Shown here piece by piece: positions 45,401-53,517 of a DNA stretch of 64,000 nucleotides (position 1 is the first letter of the stretch; every line of letters starts with the position of its first letter). Below the pieces are notes generated by a model, which was not told where the DNA came from, searched no databases, and worked only from the letters and a program-made list of their open reading frames with translations. A program made the position numbers and the translations under genes. The DNA is from SIG622 sp045604705 (GTDB lineage: Bacteria; Bacillota; Clostridia; Oscillospirales; CAG-382), in contig JAZUOO010000030.1 in assembly GCA_045604705.1 (NCBI GenBank), positions 1 to 64,000 of the forward strand. Direction: 5' to 3'.

Positions 45401-46045
45401 AGCTCAAAGCTCTCGGTATCCCAGCTGAAAAAGGGACTGCTTGACGATGAAGATATGCTTAAAATGAAAGTTACCTTAAAAAACCGCCCCTCATTCATGC
45501 AGGCAAAGAGCGAAGCAGACTACACCGAAAGAGGTACCGCAACCCATATTTTTATGCAATTTGCAAACTATGAGCTTCTCTGCGAAAACGGTGCACACCG
45601 AGAAGCGGAAAGACTACTAAAGCTTGGTTTCATAACAGATAGAATGTACGAAATAATGGACTACGAAACTCTTGACAGATTCACAAAGAGCAATCTTTAC
45701 ACAAAAATCAAATCGGCACCAAAGCTCTACCGTGAACGAAGATTCAATTTAAAGTTTCCCGCATCCGAATTTACGGACAAAGTAGACACAAGACTTTCCG
45801 ATGAATTCATACTTATCCAGGGAGTTTCCGACCTCTATTTTGAAAACCCCGACGGAACATTGACTCTTGTTGACTTCAAGACAGACAGAGTCACACAGGA
45901 AACGGGCGAAAAAATACTTCGTGAAAGACATACGGAACAGCTTCGTTACTACAAACGGGCAATAGAAGAAATAACCGAAAAAACGGTATCAAAAGTATAC
46001 GTCTACTCCTTTTCTCTCTCACGGGAAGTAGAAATCATAATATAA
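42419..46045 (+). CDS. addA: AddA, ATP-dependent helicase/nuclease subunit A
   Basis: 1208 residues. UvrD-type helicase plus RecB-type nuclease. Walker A AAAGSGKTAILTKR, the helicase motif YIDEYQDTNSVQD, GDVKQSIYRFRGA, SIHRSKGLEFPVVFLSG, YVAMTRARDRL, and C-terminal nuclease residues in TLVDFKTDRV. GGAGG lies 9 nt before ATG 42419. Confidence 0.96.
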   Translation: MSEIKLTPAQKQAVEDRGGTLLVAAAAGSGKTAILTKRIISRLCSENDDGDISEFLIVTFTKAATAELRARLYKELSAYVKAHPENKRARRQLSLIGLAKISTIHSFCLDIIKSNFQALALPSQLRMGEETEVNVLMKNTLDRIISEKYEHTDDSSLFLKAVEILSGAKSDDKFAETILKLYKKLRGISAPFEKYQSYLDKYREVEEAEEIFDTAFGKLIKEDLIYETGKIISDLDCLLAEIDLEPDAYTVMHEAVCRDCTLLENIKNALSEGYSKAAQAANGYFAARCKNTPKDCSCKDYIDSLKDHRTKCNNKIKGIYKKYLGATEETVKNAAKESREVLHEIYLLLLEFDKAFTEKKLERGILDFSDLEQYTLKLLVKDTGELSGKFERTHLAESISKNYKEIYIDEYQDTNSVQDMIFRAAATYDEALGTENNRFLVGDVKQSIYRFRGAQPEIFSSYIKLFSDVSSDTAHESSTHKLYLSNNFRCSENVIKSSNRVFFKIMKDYTEDDSLIYSKLEENKITAPTELVLLNSLPYETEATEEKLSDEAMYIASRIKSMAYNPDFLDEKGNMYKYSDFAILQRSANSLSEPYRRAFRKMKIPFASDTPEDFFRLPEILLAMCLLNCVDNPQRDIYTAGLMYSPLYSFSGDELVDIRSCDRKISFFSCTESYAQSGKDEKLRNKVHFFLTEINEFRKKSRGAPTDVLISEMFDKTGIYEIYGKAPEKQRNIRKLYEMSRTFEKTSFRGLSAFLDYLTDLSEGTSDSRPEAENDSVKFMSIHRSKGLEFPVVFLSGLMREFNVSDEKEPVIFNSDVGIGIKLRDTADTALTQTKRSFSAINTPFREAIRSTERSLMLEEEKRLLYVAMTRARDRLIMTATTKDLDRTIKNALVRRDGGFESYGKYAMSYFDFIYHSLTDKEFADLQNNEADSYNDCFKCFKVDITPEYFAAVKKATENKERFAEIDYTKKQEYIKLLTDAKKNAHYSSNLSKISSKLSVSQLKKGLLDDEDMLKMKVTLKNRPSFMQAKSEADYTERGTATHIFMQFANYELLCENGAHREAERLLKLGFITDRMYEIMDYETLDRFTKSNLYTKIKSAPKLYRERRFNLKFPASEFTDKVDTRLSDEFILIQGVSDLYFENPDGTLTLVDFKTDRVTQETGEKILRERHTEQLRYYKRAIEEITEKTVSKVYVYSFSLSREVEIII

Positions 46046-46050
46046 ACAAA

Positions 46051-46086
46051 ATCGGGGCGAGTGCAAAATCGTCCCGATAAAATTTT
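46051..46086 (+). terminator. Terminator after addA
   Basis: ATCGGGGCGA, 8-nt loop, TCGTCCCGAT, followed by AAAATTTT, 6 nt after the stop. Confidence 0.7.
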
Positions 46087-46090
46087 GGCA

Positions 46091-46120
46091 AGAAAAAAAC
46101 GGGAAGGCATCCCCTCCCGC
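46091..46120 (-). terminator. Terminator after the DUF1846 gene
   Basis: On the minus strand CGGGAGGGGATGCCTTCCCG folds into a tight hairpin followed by TTTTTTT. Confidence 0.8.
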
Positions 46121-46126
46121 CGTAAA

Positions 46127-47611
46127 TTACTGATTATAAAGATTTTGCGACATAAACTCAGGCTCGCAGGTAATGTTGATATTCAGCTTTCTGAAAGTAA
46201 TCTCATCCTGCGGATTCAGCATCTTGGTATAGTGAGCCTCGGTGTACTTGAGCTTCTCAAGCTGCTTCAGAGCCTCCTCAACCATCGGATTTGTCGCCGC
46301 ACAAATACTCATTGCAATCAGAGCTTCTTCAAGATTAAGCTTTGTTACATTTCTTCCGAGAGTATTTTTCTTCATGTTCCTTATCGGATCAAGTATAACA
46401 GGAGAAATAAGCAGCATTTCATCTCTTATTCCCGCAAGATACTTTATGGCATTAATAACAGCCGCCGCAGGAGCACCGAGCATATCACTGGATTTTCCCG
46501 TAACTATCTTACCGTCATGAAGCTGAATTGCAATTGCCTGAACTTCCGTTTCCTCAGTCTTTTTAAGTGCCGCCGCAACAACGGGACGCTCCGCTACGGT
46601 AACTCCCGCTTCCTGCATAAGTGCTTCTGCCCTGTGAGCAACCTCAATATCGACAAGTCCGTTCTTATAGTCGCACCATGCCTTGTAGGAGCGTCTTATA
46701 ATCTCCTGCTTTGCCGCCTCTCTCACGGCTTCATCATCAACTATAGCGTAACCTGCCATATTAACCCCCATGTCCGTGGGAGATCTGTAAAGATTGTCAT
46801 CGCCGGTAATTCTTGAAATGATGGTTTTTACAACGGGAAAAGCTTCAACATCTCTGTTATAGTTCACCGTCGTAACTCCGTATGCTTCAAGATGATAAGG
46901 ATCTATCATGTTGACGTCACGAAGATCGCAGGTAGCCGCCTCATATGCAAGATTCACCGGGTGCTTAAGCGGAATGTTCCATATCGGGAATGTCTCAAAT
47001 TTAGCATAACCCGCACTGATACCTCTCTTGTGCTCATGGTACATCTGAGAAAGACACGTTGCAAGCTTACCGCTGCCTGGGCCTGGTGCAGTAATAACAA
47101 CAAGCGGTCTTGTAGTCTCAACAAAAGGATTTACGCCGTAGCCTTCATCCGAAACAATGGTGTCAACATTATTGGGATACCCCGCAATCATCTTGTGGAA
47201 ATATACCCTTTCTCCGCGTCTTTCAAGCTTCTTTCTGAAAATATCCGCAGAGGGCTGACCCGTATACTGAGTTACAACAATCGCACTGACATATATATCA
47301 AGACTTCTGAGATTGTCAATAAGGCGAAGAACGTCCATATCATAAGAAATACCAAAATCCGCACGAATCTTTTTCTTTTCAATATCTGCGGCATTGATTG
47401 TAACAATAATCTCTGTCTTTTCTTTCATTGTCTGAAGAAGCTTTACCTTTGCATCAGGTGCAAACCCCGGAAGAACTCTTGCGGCATGAAGGTCATCGAA
47501 AAGCTTTCCTCCGAATTCAAGATACAGCTTTCCTCCGAATTTTGATATTCTTTCGAGAATATTTTTAGATTGCAGTTCGACATATTTGTCGTTGTCAAAG
47601 CCTTTTCTCAT
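46127..47611 (-). CDS. DUF1846 domain protein
   Basis: 494 residues matching the conserved bacterial DUF1846 family (about 500 residues, function not established). Features include KFGGKLYLEFGGKLFDDLHA, the nucleotide-binding-like loop TAPGPGSGKLATCLSQMYHE and NPFVETTRPLVV. ATG 47611 follows AAAGGA at 13 nt; the in-frame GTG 47635 overlaps that site. Own promoter (47675-47703) and terminator. Confidence 0.9.
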   Translation of the reverse strand: MRKGFDNDKYVELQSKNILERISKFGGKLYLEFGGKLFDDLHAARVLPGFAPDAKVKLLQTMKEKTEIIVTINAADIEKKKIRADFGISYDMDVLRLIDNLRSLDIYVSAIVVTQYTGQPSADIFRKKLERRGERVYFHKMIAGYPNNVDTIVSDEGYGVNPFVETTRPLVVITAPGPGSGKLATCLSQMYHEHKRGISAGYAKFETFPIWNIPLKHPVNLAYEAATCDLRDVNMIDPYHLEAYGVTTVNYNRDVEAFPVVKTIISRITGDDNLYRSPTDMGVNMAGYAIVDDEAVREAAKQEIIRRSYKAWCDYKNGLVDIEVAHRAEALMQEAGVTVAERPVVAAALKKTEETEVQAIAIQLHDGKIVTGKSSDMLGAPAAAVINAIKYLAGIRDEMLLISPVILDPIRNMKKNTLGRNVTKLNLEEALIAMSICAATNPMVEEALKQLEKLKYTEAHYTKMLNPQDEITFRKLNINITCEPEFMSQNLYNQ

Positions 47612-47674
47612 TTCCGAATACCGTTCCTTTCGCACATATCTCTTAGTCTTTTCAATATATTTTATAACCTAATA

Positions 47675-47703
47675 ATTATACCATACAATAACGCTTTTTT
47701 CAA
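47675..47703 (-). promoter_or_regulatory. Sigma-A-type promoter of the DUF1846 gene
   Basis: On the minus strand TTGAAA (47698-47703), a 17-nt spacer and TATAAT (47675-47680), about 65 nt before the start. Confidence 0.65.
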
Positions 47704-47755
47704 TAGCTTTTTGATAATTTAAACATTTTCGTCATTTTATGCAAAAAAGCTCATA

Positions 47756-48985
47756 TTATACTATCTGAAAAATATAAAACTTCAGATAATCCGTCTCAGG
47801 AACATTCCAAAGAATAGGATGGTCACAAGCCTGTTGTCTTGCCTCTATTTGTCGAAGCTCTACTCCTGCATCCTTTGCCGCAGAAATAAGCATTTTTATA
47901 AACAGCTCGTCCTTCATAAAATGGGAGCATGAACAGGTAGCAAGATACCCACCCCTCGGCAGAAGCTTCATCGCCTTGTAATTTATCTCCTTGTATCCCC
48001 TTTCCGCATTTTTGACAGTCTTTCTGCTCTTTGTAAAAGCAGGCGGATCAAGAATAATAAAATCATAGGGAGAGTTCTTCTTTTCCGCAAGCTCCGTCAA
48101 AAGATCAAACACATCTGCGGCAACAAATTCCATCCTGCCGGAAAGTCCGTTCTTCTGGGCATTCTTTCTTGCCATCTCACAGGCACTCTCAGAAATATCC
48201 ACCGCTGTAACCTTCTTAGCACCGCCCATCGCCGCATTGAGTGCAAAAGAGCCGGTATGCGTAAAGCAGTCGAGTACAGTCTTATCCTTTGCAATTTTTG
48301 CAACCGCACGCCTGTTATACTTCTGATCAAGGAAAAAGCCTGTTTTCTGACCGTTTTCAAAATCAACGGTGTACTTTATTCCATTTTCACAAAATTCCGT
48401 AAAGGTCTCATCCGGATGTCTGCACAGAGGAGTTTCATACCAGCCCTTGTACTGCACAAGACCCTCAAGCTCACGGATTGCAACGTCATTTCTTTCGTAA
48501 ATTCCGTCAATATTCTCCCCAAGCTCACGGAGATACTTTACAAGATAATCAAAAATGACACCCTTGACCTGCTCAGTACCGTAAGACAGTACCTGAGCCA
48601 CAAGGATATTATTGAATCTGTCAACTGTAAGTCCCGGAAAGCCGTCAGCCTCACCGAAAATAAGACGGCAAGCAGAAAAATCCTCACCCATGACCGTTTT
48701 CCTGTAGTCAACGGCATACTTCACACGCCTTTCAAAAAAGCTGTCGGCAAAGCTCTCATTTGCATTATTCGAGAGAATTCTCACTCGTATCTTGCTTTTC
48801 TCACTCACAAATCCCGTCCCGAGATAAGAGCCTTTTTGTGAGAAAACATCCGCATAAAGCTGTCCCGAAAGTCCGTGCGCCCCCTCGGTTATTTCCTCGC
48901 CATATACCCACGGATGTCCGTTCTTTATTGAATTCTCCGCCTTTTTCGTTACCTTTACACCGGGAAATTTTCTTTCTGTTTTCAT
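47756..48985 (-). CDS. Class I SAM-dependent rRNA methyltransferase, RlmI-like
   Basis: 409 residues. N-terminal PUA domain (KKAENSIKNGHPWVYGEEI) and C-terminal Rossmann methyltransferase with VLDCFTHTGSFALNAA (SAM motif I), VTAVDISESA and the catalytic-loop motif ILDPPAFTKS. RlmI methylates C1962 of 23S rRNA; the exact target here is inferred from family. Start ATG 48985 has GAAAGGAT upstream. Confidence 0.92.
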   Translation of the reverse strand: MKTERKFPGVKVTKKAENSIKNGHPWVYGEEITEGAHGLSGQLYADVFSQKGSYLGTGFVSEKSKIRVRILSNNANESFADSFFERRVKYAVDYRKTVMGEDFSACRLIFGEADGFPGLTVDRFNNILVAQVLSYGTEQVKGVIFDYLVKYLRELGENIDGIYERNDVAIRELEGLVQYKGWYETPLCRHPDETFTEFCENGIKYTVDFENGQKTGFFLDQKYNRRAVAKIAKDKTVLDCFTHTGSFALNAAMGGAKKVTAVDISESACEMARKNAQKNGLSGRMEFVAADVFDLLTELAEKKNSPYDFIILDPPAFTKSRKTVKNAERGYKEINYKAMKLLPRGGYLATCSCSHFMKDELFIKMLISAAKDAGVELRQIEARQQACDHPILWNVPETDYLKFYIFQIV

Positions 48986-49004
48986 ATATTATCCTTTCGG
49001 TTTT

Positions 49005-49064
49005 TTCAAAAAGATAGTGTATCAAAACTTACACAGCCATAGCGCTGATAATATTCTGATACAC
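49005..49064 (-). terminator. Branched hairpin terminator after recX
   Basis: On the minus strand GTGTATCA (arm at 49057-49064) pairs with TGATACAC (49017-49024) around a 32-nt loop holding a smaller CAGC/GCTG hairpin, followed by TATCTTTTTG. Confidence 0.5.
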
Positions 49065-49076
49065 CCAAGTTTATCT

Positions 49077-49715
49077 CTATTCCTCATATTCTATTGAGGA
49101 AGCATATTTTATTTCATCAAAGGAATAGCCATAACGAACCATTTTATCGGCAATCTTCTTTTTCTCCCGATAATCGGACGGAACTCCGTTTTTGGTAAGC
49201 TTTCTGTACATCAGAACGGCATTTTCGTAAAAATCAATTTCCGTGTTTTCAAAAGCTTCTTCAATACTGCCCTTTTCATAGCCCTTCTGCATAAGCTCCC
49301 CTTTAATACGGTACTTTCCGTAAAGCTTTTCCCCGGCATACGCTCCGATTCTTCTCTCGCAGGCATACACCTCATTGATAACGGAAAACCCACAAAGAAG
49401 CTCTATGGCATCCTCGGCACATTCAAGGGAGTAGTCATTTTCACGGCACTTTTCCAAAAGACGCTTCTTGCTCTTTTCACCGTAGGACGTGATATACCAT
49501 TGAAGATATTTTACACACCTGAGCTTATCGGAAGCTGCCGCAAAATGCTCCCTGAATTCATCGGGACACTCAATCGGATAGTCATCCTCCTTATCCGAAA
49601 AAGCTATTCCGAACCGTTTGAAATCCCCTGCCGAAACAGTATATTTTGTTCTTGTTTCATCAACAACGGTATATTCATTACCGCCCTCGGAACGGTATAT
49701 CTTAATTATAAACAT
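49077..49715 (-). CDS. recX: RecX, regulator of RecA
   Basis: 212 residues. RecX binds RecA filaments and limits or modulates their activity. The middle and C-terminal helical repeats are recognisable (VKYLQWYITSYGEKSKKRLL, YGKYRIKGELMQKGY, YRKLTKNGVPSDYREKKKI...RYGYSFDEI). Its ATG overlaps the recA stop (TAATG), giving a recA-recX operon. Confidence 0.93.
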   Translation of the reverse strand: MFIIKIYRSEGGNEYTVVDETRTKYTVSAGDFKRFGIAFSDKEDDYPIECPDEFREHFAAASDKLRCVKYLQWYITSYGEKSKKRLLEKCRENDYSLECAEDAIELLCGFSVINEVYACERRIGAYAGEKLYGKYRIKGELMQKGYEKGSIEEAFENTEIDFYENAVLMYRKLTKNGVPSDYREKKKIADKMVRYGYSFDEIKYASSIEYEE

Positions 49716-50833
49716 TATTGTTCGTCAAATGACTCCGTTATAACAAGACCGTCTTCCTCTTCTGCATTTGCGGAAAGATTGTCAAGTATCTCACCGTTGG
49801 AATCTGCAAATGCCTTTCTGATCTTAGCTTCGATTTCAGCTGCAAGCTCCTTATCCTCACAGAGCATATCACGAACCCTGTCTCTTCCCTGTCCCAGCCT
49901 TTCTCCGTTGTAGGAGAGCCATGAACCACTTTTCTGAATGATGTCAAGCTGAATACCGACATCAAGAAGCTCACTTTCCTTTGAGATTCCTCTGCCGTAG
50001 AGAATGTCAAATTCCGCAGTTCTGAAAGGAGGGGCTACCTTGTTCTTTACCACCTTACACTTAGTATGGTTACCGGTAACCTCCGAGCCATCCTTTATTT
50101 GCTCGCTTCTTCTTATATCAATACGAACGGAAGCATAATACTTAAGCGCAACACCGCCGGGCGTGGTCTCCGGATTTCCGTAGAGTACACCAACCTTTTG
50201 ACGAAGCTGATTTATAAATATAACAGTACAGTTTGACTTTGCAATGGAGCCGGAAAGCTTACGAAGTGCCTGTGACATAAGTCTTGCCTGAAGACCAACG
50301 TGGGAATCACCCATTTCACCGTCAATTTCGGCTCTGGGAACAAGTGCGGCAACCGAGTCAACTACAACAACGTCAATTGCACCGGAACGAACAAGAGCCT
50401 CGGTAATCTCAAGTGCCTGTTCACCATAGTCAGGCTGTGATACGAGAAGCTCGTCAATGTTGATGCCGAGAGCTTTTGCATATACCGGATCAAGTGCGTG
50501 TTCCGCATCAATAAATGCCGCCTCACCGCCTTGTCTTTGTACCTCAGCGATAACATGAAGAGCGACCGTTGTCTTACCCGATGATTCGGGCCCGTATATT
50601 TCAATAATTCTTCCTTTCGGAATACCGCCGATACCAAGTGCCAAATCAAGGGTAAGGGAGCCAGTTGAAATCGCACTTACGTTCATGTTCGTGTTTTCAC
50701 CAAGCTTCATAATGGAGCCTTTGCCGTAGTCCTTTTCTATTTTTGCAATTGTAGTATCGAGTGCTTTTCTTCTGTTTTCCTCTCCGGTTATTTCCTCCGG
50801 AGCTGCCTTTTTCGGTTTTGTATCTTTAGCCAT
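49715..50833 (-). CDS. recA: Recombinase RecA
   Basis: 372 residues. Walker A GPESSGKTTVALHV, the family signature ALKYYASVRIDIRR, DNA loops and an acidic C-terminus are all present. It drives strand exchange and SOS induction. A LexA-box-like sequence overlies the putative -35 region, matching SOS control in Firmicutes. Start ATG 50833. Confidence 0.98.
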   Translation of the reverse strand: MAKDTKPKKAAPEEITGEENRRKALDTTIAKIEKDYGKGSIMKLGENTNMNVSAISTGSLTLDLALGIGGIPKGRIIEIYGPESSGKTTVALHVIAEVQRQGGEAAFIDAEHALDPVYAKALGINIDELLVSQPDYGEQALEITEALVRSGAIDVVVVDSVAALVPRAEIDGEMGDSHVGLQARLMSQALRKLSGSIAKSNCTVIFINQLRQKVGVLYGNPETTPGGVALKYYASVRIDIRRSEQIKDGSEVTGNHTKCKVVKNKVAPPFRTAEFDILYGRGISKESELLDVGIQLDIIQKSGSWLSYNGERLGQGRDRVRDMLCEDKELAAEIEAKIRKAFADSNGEILDNLSANAEEEDGLVITESFDEQ

Positions 50834-50934
50834 TTTTTGCCTCCATATTTACAAAAAAATATCTTAAACCCGTAATTATTATGGAAATATTATATTATTT
50901 TTCGTCCGAAAATACAATATAGAATTAATGAACA

Positions 50935-50967
50935 ATTATAAAAACATTTGTGTCGAACACATATTCT
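50935..50967 (-). promoter_or_regulatory. recA promoter with candidate LexA box
   Basis: On the minus strand AGAATATGTGTTCG (50954-50967) matches 12 of 14 positions of the Firmicute LexA box CGAACRNRYGTTYG, 13 nt upstream of TATAAT (50935-50940), so a bound repressor would cover the -35 region. The rest of 50834-51062 is AT-rich without genes. Confidence 0.55.
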
Positions 50968-51062
50968 TGTTTTTCTTTTGCCCTTTTTGCAATTCAATTT
51001 CGGTGAAAAATGCAAAAATCGGTCATCATACGAGAGAGTACAAAATGGGCACCAAAAAACAT

Positions 51063-51108
51063 AAAAAAAACAAAAAAAGACGGGGCTTTGTTCAAAAAAA
51101 ACCCCGTA
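51063..51108 (-). terminator. Terminator after murA
   Basis: On the minus strand ACGGGG, a 16-nt loop with a T-run, CCCCGT, then CTTTTTTTG; 16 nt past the murA stop. Confidence 0.75.
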
Positions 51109-51123
51109 AAAAACATATTTTCA

Positions 51124-52398
51124 TCAATCCGGAATAAGAATAATTTCAGCACCTACACCTCTGAGCTTTTCCGTGATATTTTCATATCCTCTTTGGATAT
51201 GATGAATATGTGTAATTTCTGTAGTACCTTTTGCACAAAGACCCGCGACGATAACTGCCGCACCGGCACGAAGATCAACTGCTCTGACATGAGCACCATT
51301 AAGTCCGTCAACACCTTTGAAGGTCGCCTGTTTGCCGCTTTGGTCCACCACAATATCCGCCCCCATAAGCTTCAATTCTTCAACATATCTGAACCTATTG
51401 TCCCATACGCCCTCACGCATAACGCTCGTACCCTTTGCAATACACATAAGTACACCCATCTGAGGATTCATGTCCGTCGGGAAGCCGGGATAAGGCAGTG
51501 TCTTTACATCAATTCCGCAAAGACGTCCCGTGGATTTTACTCTCACCGCTTCGTCGAATTCCTCTACATCCGCCCCCATTTCAATGAGCTTTGCAGAAAT
51601 GGAATCAAGGTGTTTCGGAATTACGTTTGTAATCGTAAGATCCCCGCCTGTTGCCGCCGCTGCTATCATGTATGTTCCCGCTTCTATCATATCGGGAATG
51701 ATGGTATAATCGGTACCTCTCAATTTTTCAACACCCTTGATTTTAATGGTATCGGTACCTGCACCGGAAATCATTGCACCGGAAGCATTAAGGAAGTTTG
51801 CAAGGTCAACAATATGAGGCTCTCTCGCTGCATTTTCAATGATCGTAACTCCCTGGGCTCGGGATGCCGCAAGCATTATGTTGATGGTCGCACCGACAGA
51901 AACAACATCCATATATATGGTATTTCCGACAAGACCACCCTCGCTTTGACAGTCAATATAGCTCTGTTCGCTTTCAATTGTCGTAACGTTCGCACCCAGT
52001 GCACGAAAGCCCTTTATGTGCTGATCTATGGGACGAACTCCAAAATCACAGCCCCCGGGGTATGCCGTATGTGCTTTTCCGAATCGTCCCAGCTCCGCAC
52101 CCAGAATATAATAGGAAGCACGCATTTTTCTCACATAATCATAGGGCGAAGAACCGCATACCACATTTTTGGTATTAACCTTATATGTGGTCTTGTCCAT
52201 TCTTTCAACCTCGGCACCCATTTTTTTAAGTATAGCAAACCCGTCCGCAACATCACTTATGTCCGGAAGATTTCTTATTATACACTCATCTTCATTAAGT
52301 ATTGTAGCAAAAATAATTGCGACTGCAGCGTTTTTCATTCCGCCTACCTCTATCTTGCCGCAAAGCGCTTTACCGCCGTTTACTACAAATCTATCCAT
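51124..52398 (-). CDS. murA: UDP-N-acetylglucosamine 1-carboxyvinyltransferase
   Basis: 424 residues; first committed step of peptidoglycan synthesis (PEP transfer to UDP-GlcNAc). The catalytic Cys loop is YPGGCDFGVRPIDQHIKG and the substrate Lys-Asn pair is in VGGMKNAAVAII. That second motif has an extra Met between GG and KN compared with the usual GGKNA. The AAAGGA site is 13 nt from the ATG. Confidence 0.95.
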   Translation of the reverse strand: MDRFVVNGGKALCGKIEVGGMKNAAVAIIFATILNEDECIIRNLPDISDVADGFAILKKMGAEVERMDKTTYKVNTKNVVCGSSPYDYVRKMRASYYILGAELGRFGKAHTAYPGGCDFGVRPIDQHIKGFRALGANVTTIESEQSYIDCQSEGGLVGNTIYMDVVSVGATINIMLAASRAQGVTIIENAAREPHIVDLANFLNASGAMISGAGTDTIKIKGVEKLRGTDYTIIPDMIEAGTYMIAAAATGGDLTITNVIPKHLDSISAKLIEMGADVEEFDEAVRVKSTGRLCGIDVKTLPYPGFPTDMNPQMGVLMCIAKGTSVMREGVWDNRFRYVEELKLMGADIVVDQSGKQATFKGVDGLNGAHVRAVDLRAGAAVIVAGLCAKGTTEITHIHHIQRGYENITEKLRGVGAEIILIPD

Positions 52399-52554
52399 AC
52401 TCTGTAATCATTCCTTTCGATACAACGCAGGTTATGCGTCTTCTTGTTATGCCGCAACATTTGATTAAAACATCATCGGTACGGAAATACTTTGGATTTA
52501 AGCTTCATGTTTTAAAATCATATTTTAGGCTTATAATTAGGCTTCAAAGAGAAC

Positions 52555-53517
52555 CTAGTCGACAACGGAAACATTCTCTCCTGTCACAGCATCTATCGAG
52601 GCAATTATCCGTTCTCCGTTTTCATCGGTATATTCTATAACCCACGCGGGTATAACATAATATTCTTCGTAATTGTAGCGAAAAGACTTATACACCATGT
52701 TTATGTCCTTCACATCTGTTTGACTCACCGTGACCCTGTTTCCGTTCTCGCGTATATAGTCAGAAAGGATATACATTGCATCAATGCTGTCTATGATCTT
52801 TGCATTGTATTTTTTTTGCGGCGATCTTTCCGTAATCCTACCGTTACAGCATACAATCCTTCCTTTTTTGACAAAGATATTCAGATAATAGTCAGGGGCC
52901 TGCGTATCCGAAAGCTCGCCGATGAAGTATACTATCTTTCCGCCATTATAGTCCGAGGCACCTTTAAACACAAATTTCATATTATAATTCTTCAGTGCCG
53001 TTTCAATAAAACTCTGTGACACCGAATACTCTTCGCCTCTGTCCATATCCAGCTTCTTAAGGTATGCCGATTCGGAAATCTTCACAATATCCTTATAGTC
53101 AACCTCATTCTCATAATAACATTCAAATTCAAAATTATCATTAAGCGAAAAGCTCCCCAGAATAATTCCGTTACTGTCCTTAATGCTCACGCTGAACCCA
53201 TCCGGAGTTTTCACATATGCGGAACTCTCGGCGAATACTCCAAAAAACTTTTCCGTGAGATTTTTGTATGTTTCGGGAATCTTGTTTTCCTCTGTGCTGC
53301 TTTTCGCACTGTATACGGGAAGATCGTAAAGCCTTCTGGCATCCTTATCAAACTCCGCATTAATCCCGTTTTTTGCAAGATTTTTCTCTGCAAGTGCCGC
53401 TTCTTCTTCGGAAATATAGTTTTTCTCCGTCACAAGTCTTGTGCAAAGAACAAAGAAAATCACATTCACTACAAAGAGACACACACATATAAGAAGTTTA
53501 ACCTTAGAAAAATTCAT
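52555..53517 (-). CDS. YycI-like membrane-anchored regulatory protein
   Basis: 320 residues: short cytoplasmic end, one membrane helix (about residues 7-26), and an extracytoplasmic domain ending in a PepSY-like repeat (VIPAWVIEYTDENGERIIAS, then DAVTGE). This fits YycI/YycH-type proteins, which in Bacillus restrain the WalK sensor kinase. It overlaps the upstream YycH-like gene by 4 nt. walR/walK are not in the window, so the partner is unknown. Confidence 0.75.
   Translation of the reverse strand: MNFSKVKLLICVCLFVVNVIFFVLCTRLVTEKNYISEEEAALAEKNLAKNGINAEFDKDARRLYDLPVYSAKSSTEENKIPETYKNLTEKFFGVFAESSAYVKTPDGFSVSIKDSNGIILGSFSLNDNFEFECYYENEVDYKDIVKISESAYLKKLDMDRGEEYSVSQSFIETALKNYNMKFVFKGASDYNGGKIVYFIGELSDTQAPDYYLNIFVKKGRIVCCNGRITERSPQKKYNAKIIDSIDAMYILSDYIRENGNRVTVSQTDVKDINMVYKSFRYNYEEYYVIPAWVIEYTDENGERIIASIDAVTGENVSVVD

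Noticed and set aside
51010..52407. 465-codon frame opposite murA
   Set aside because: It is an exact antisense shadow of murA, Cys/His/Asn-rich with no binding site.
52480..52554. Direct repeat AAGCCTAA before murA as an operator
   Set aside because: Only two short copies in AT-rich DNA; not distinguishable from chance.
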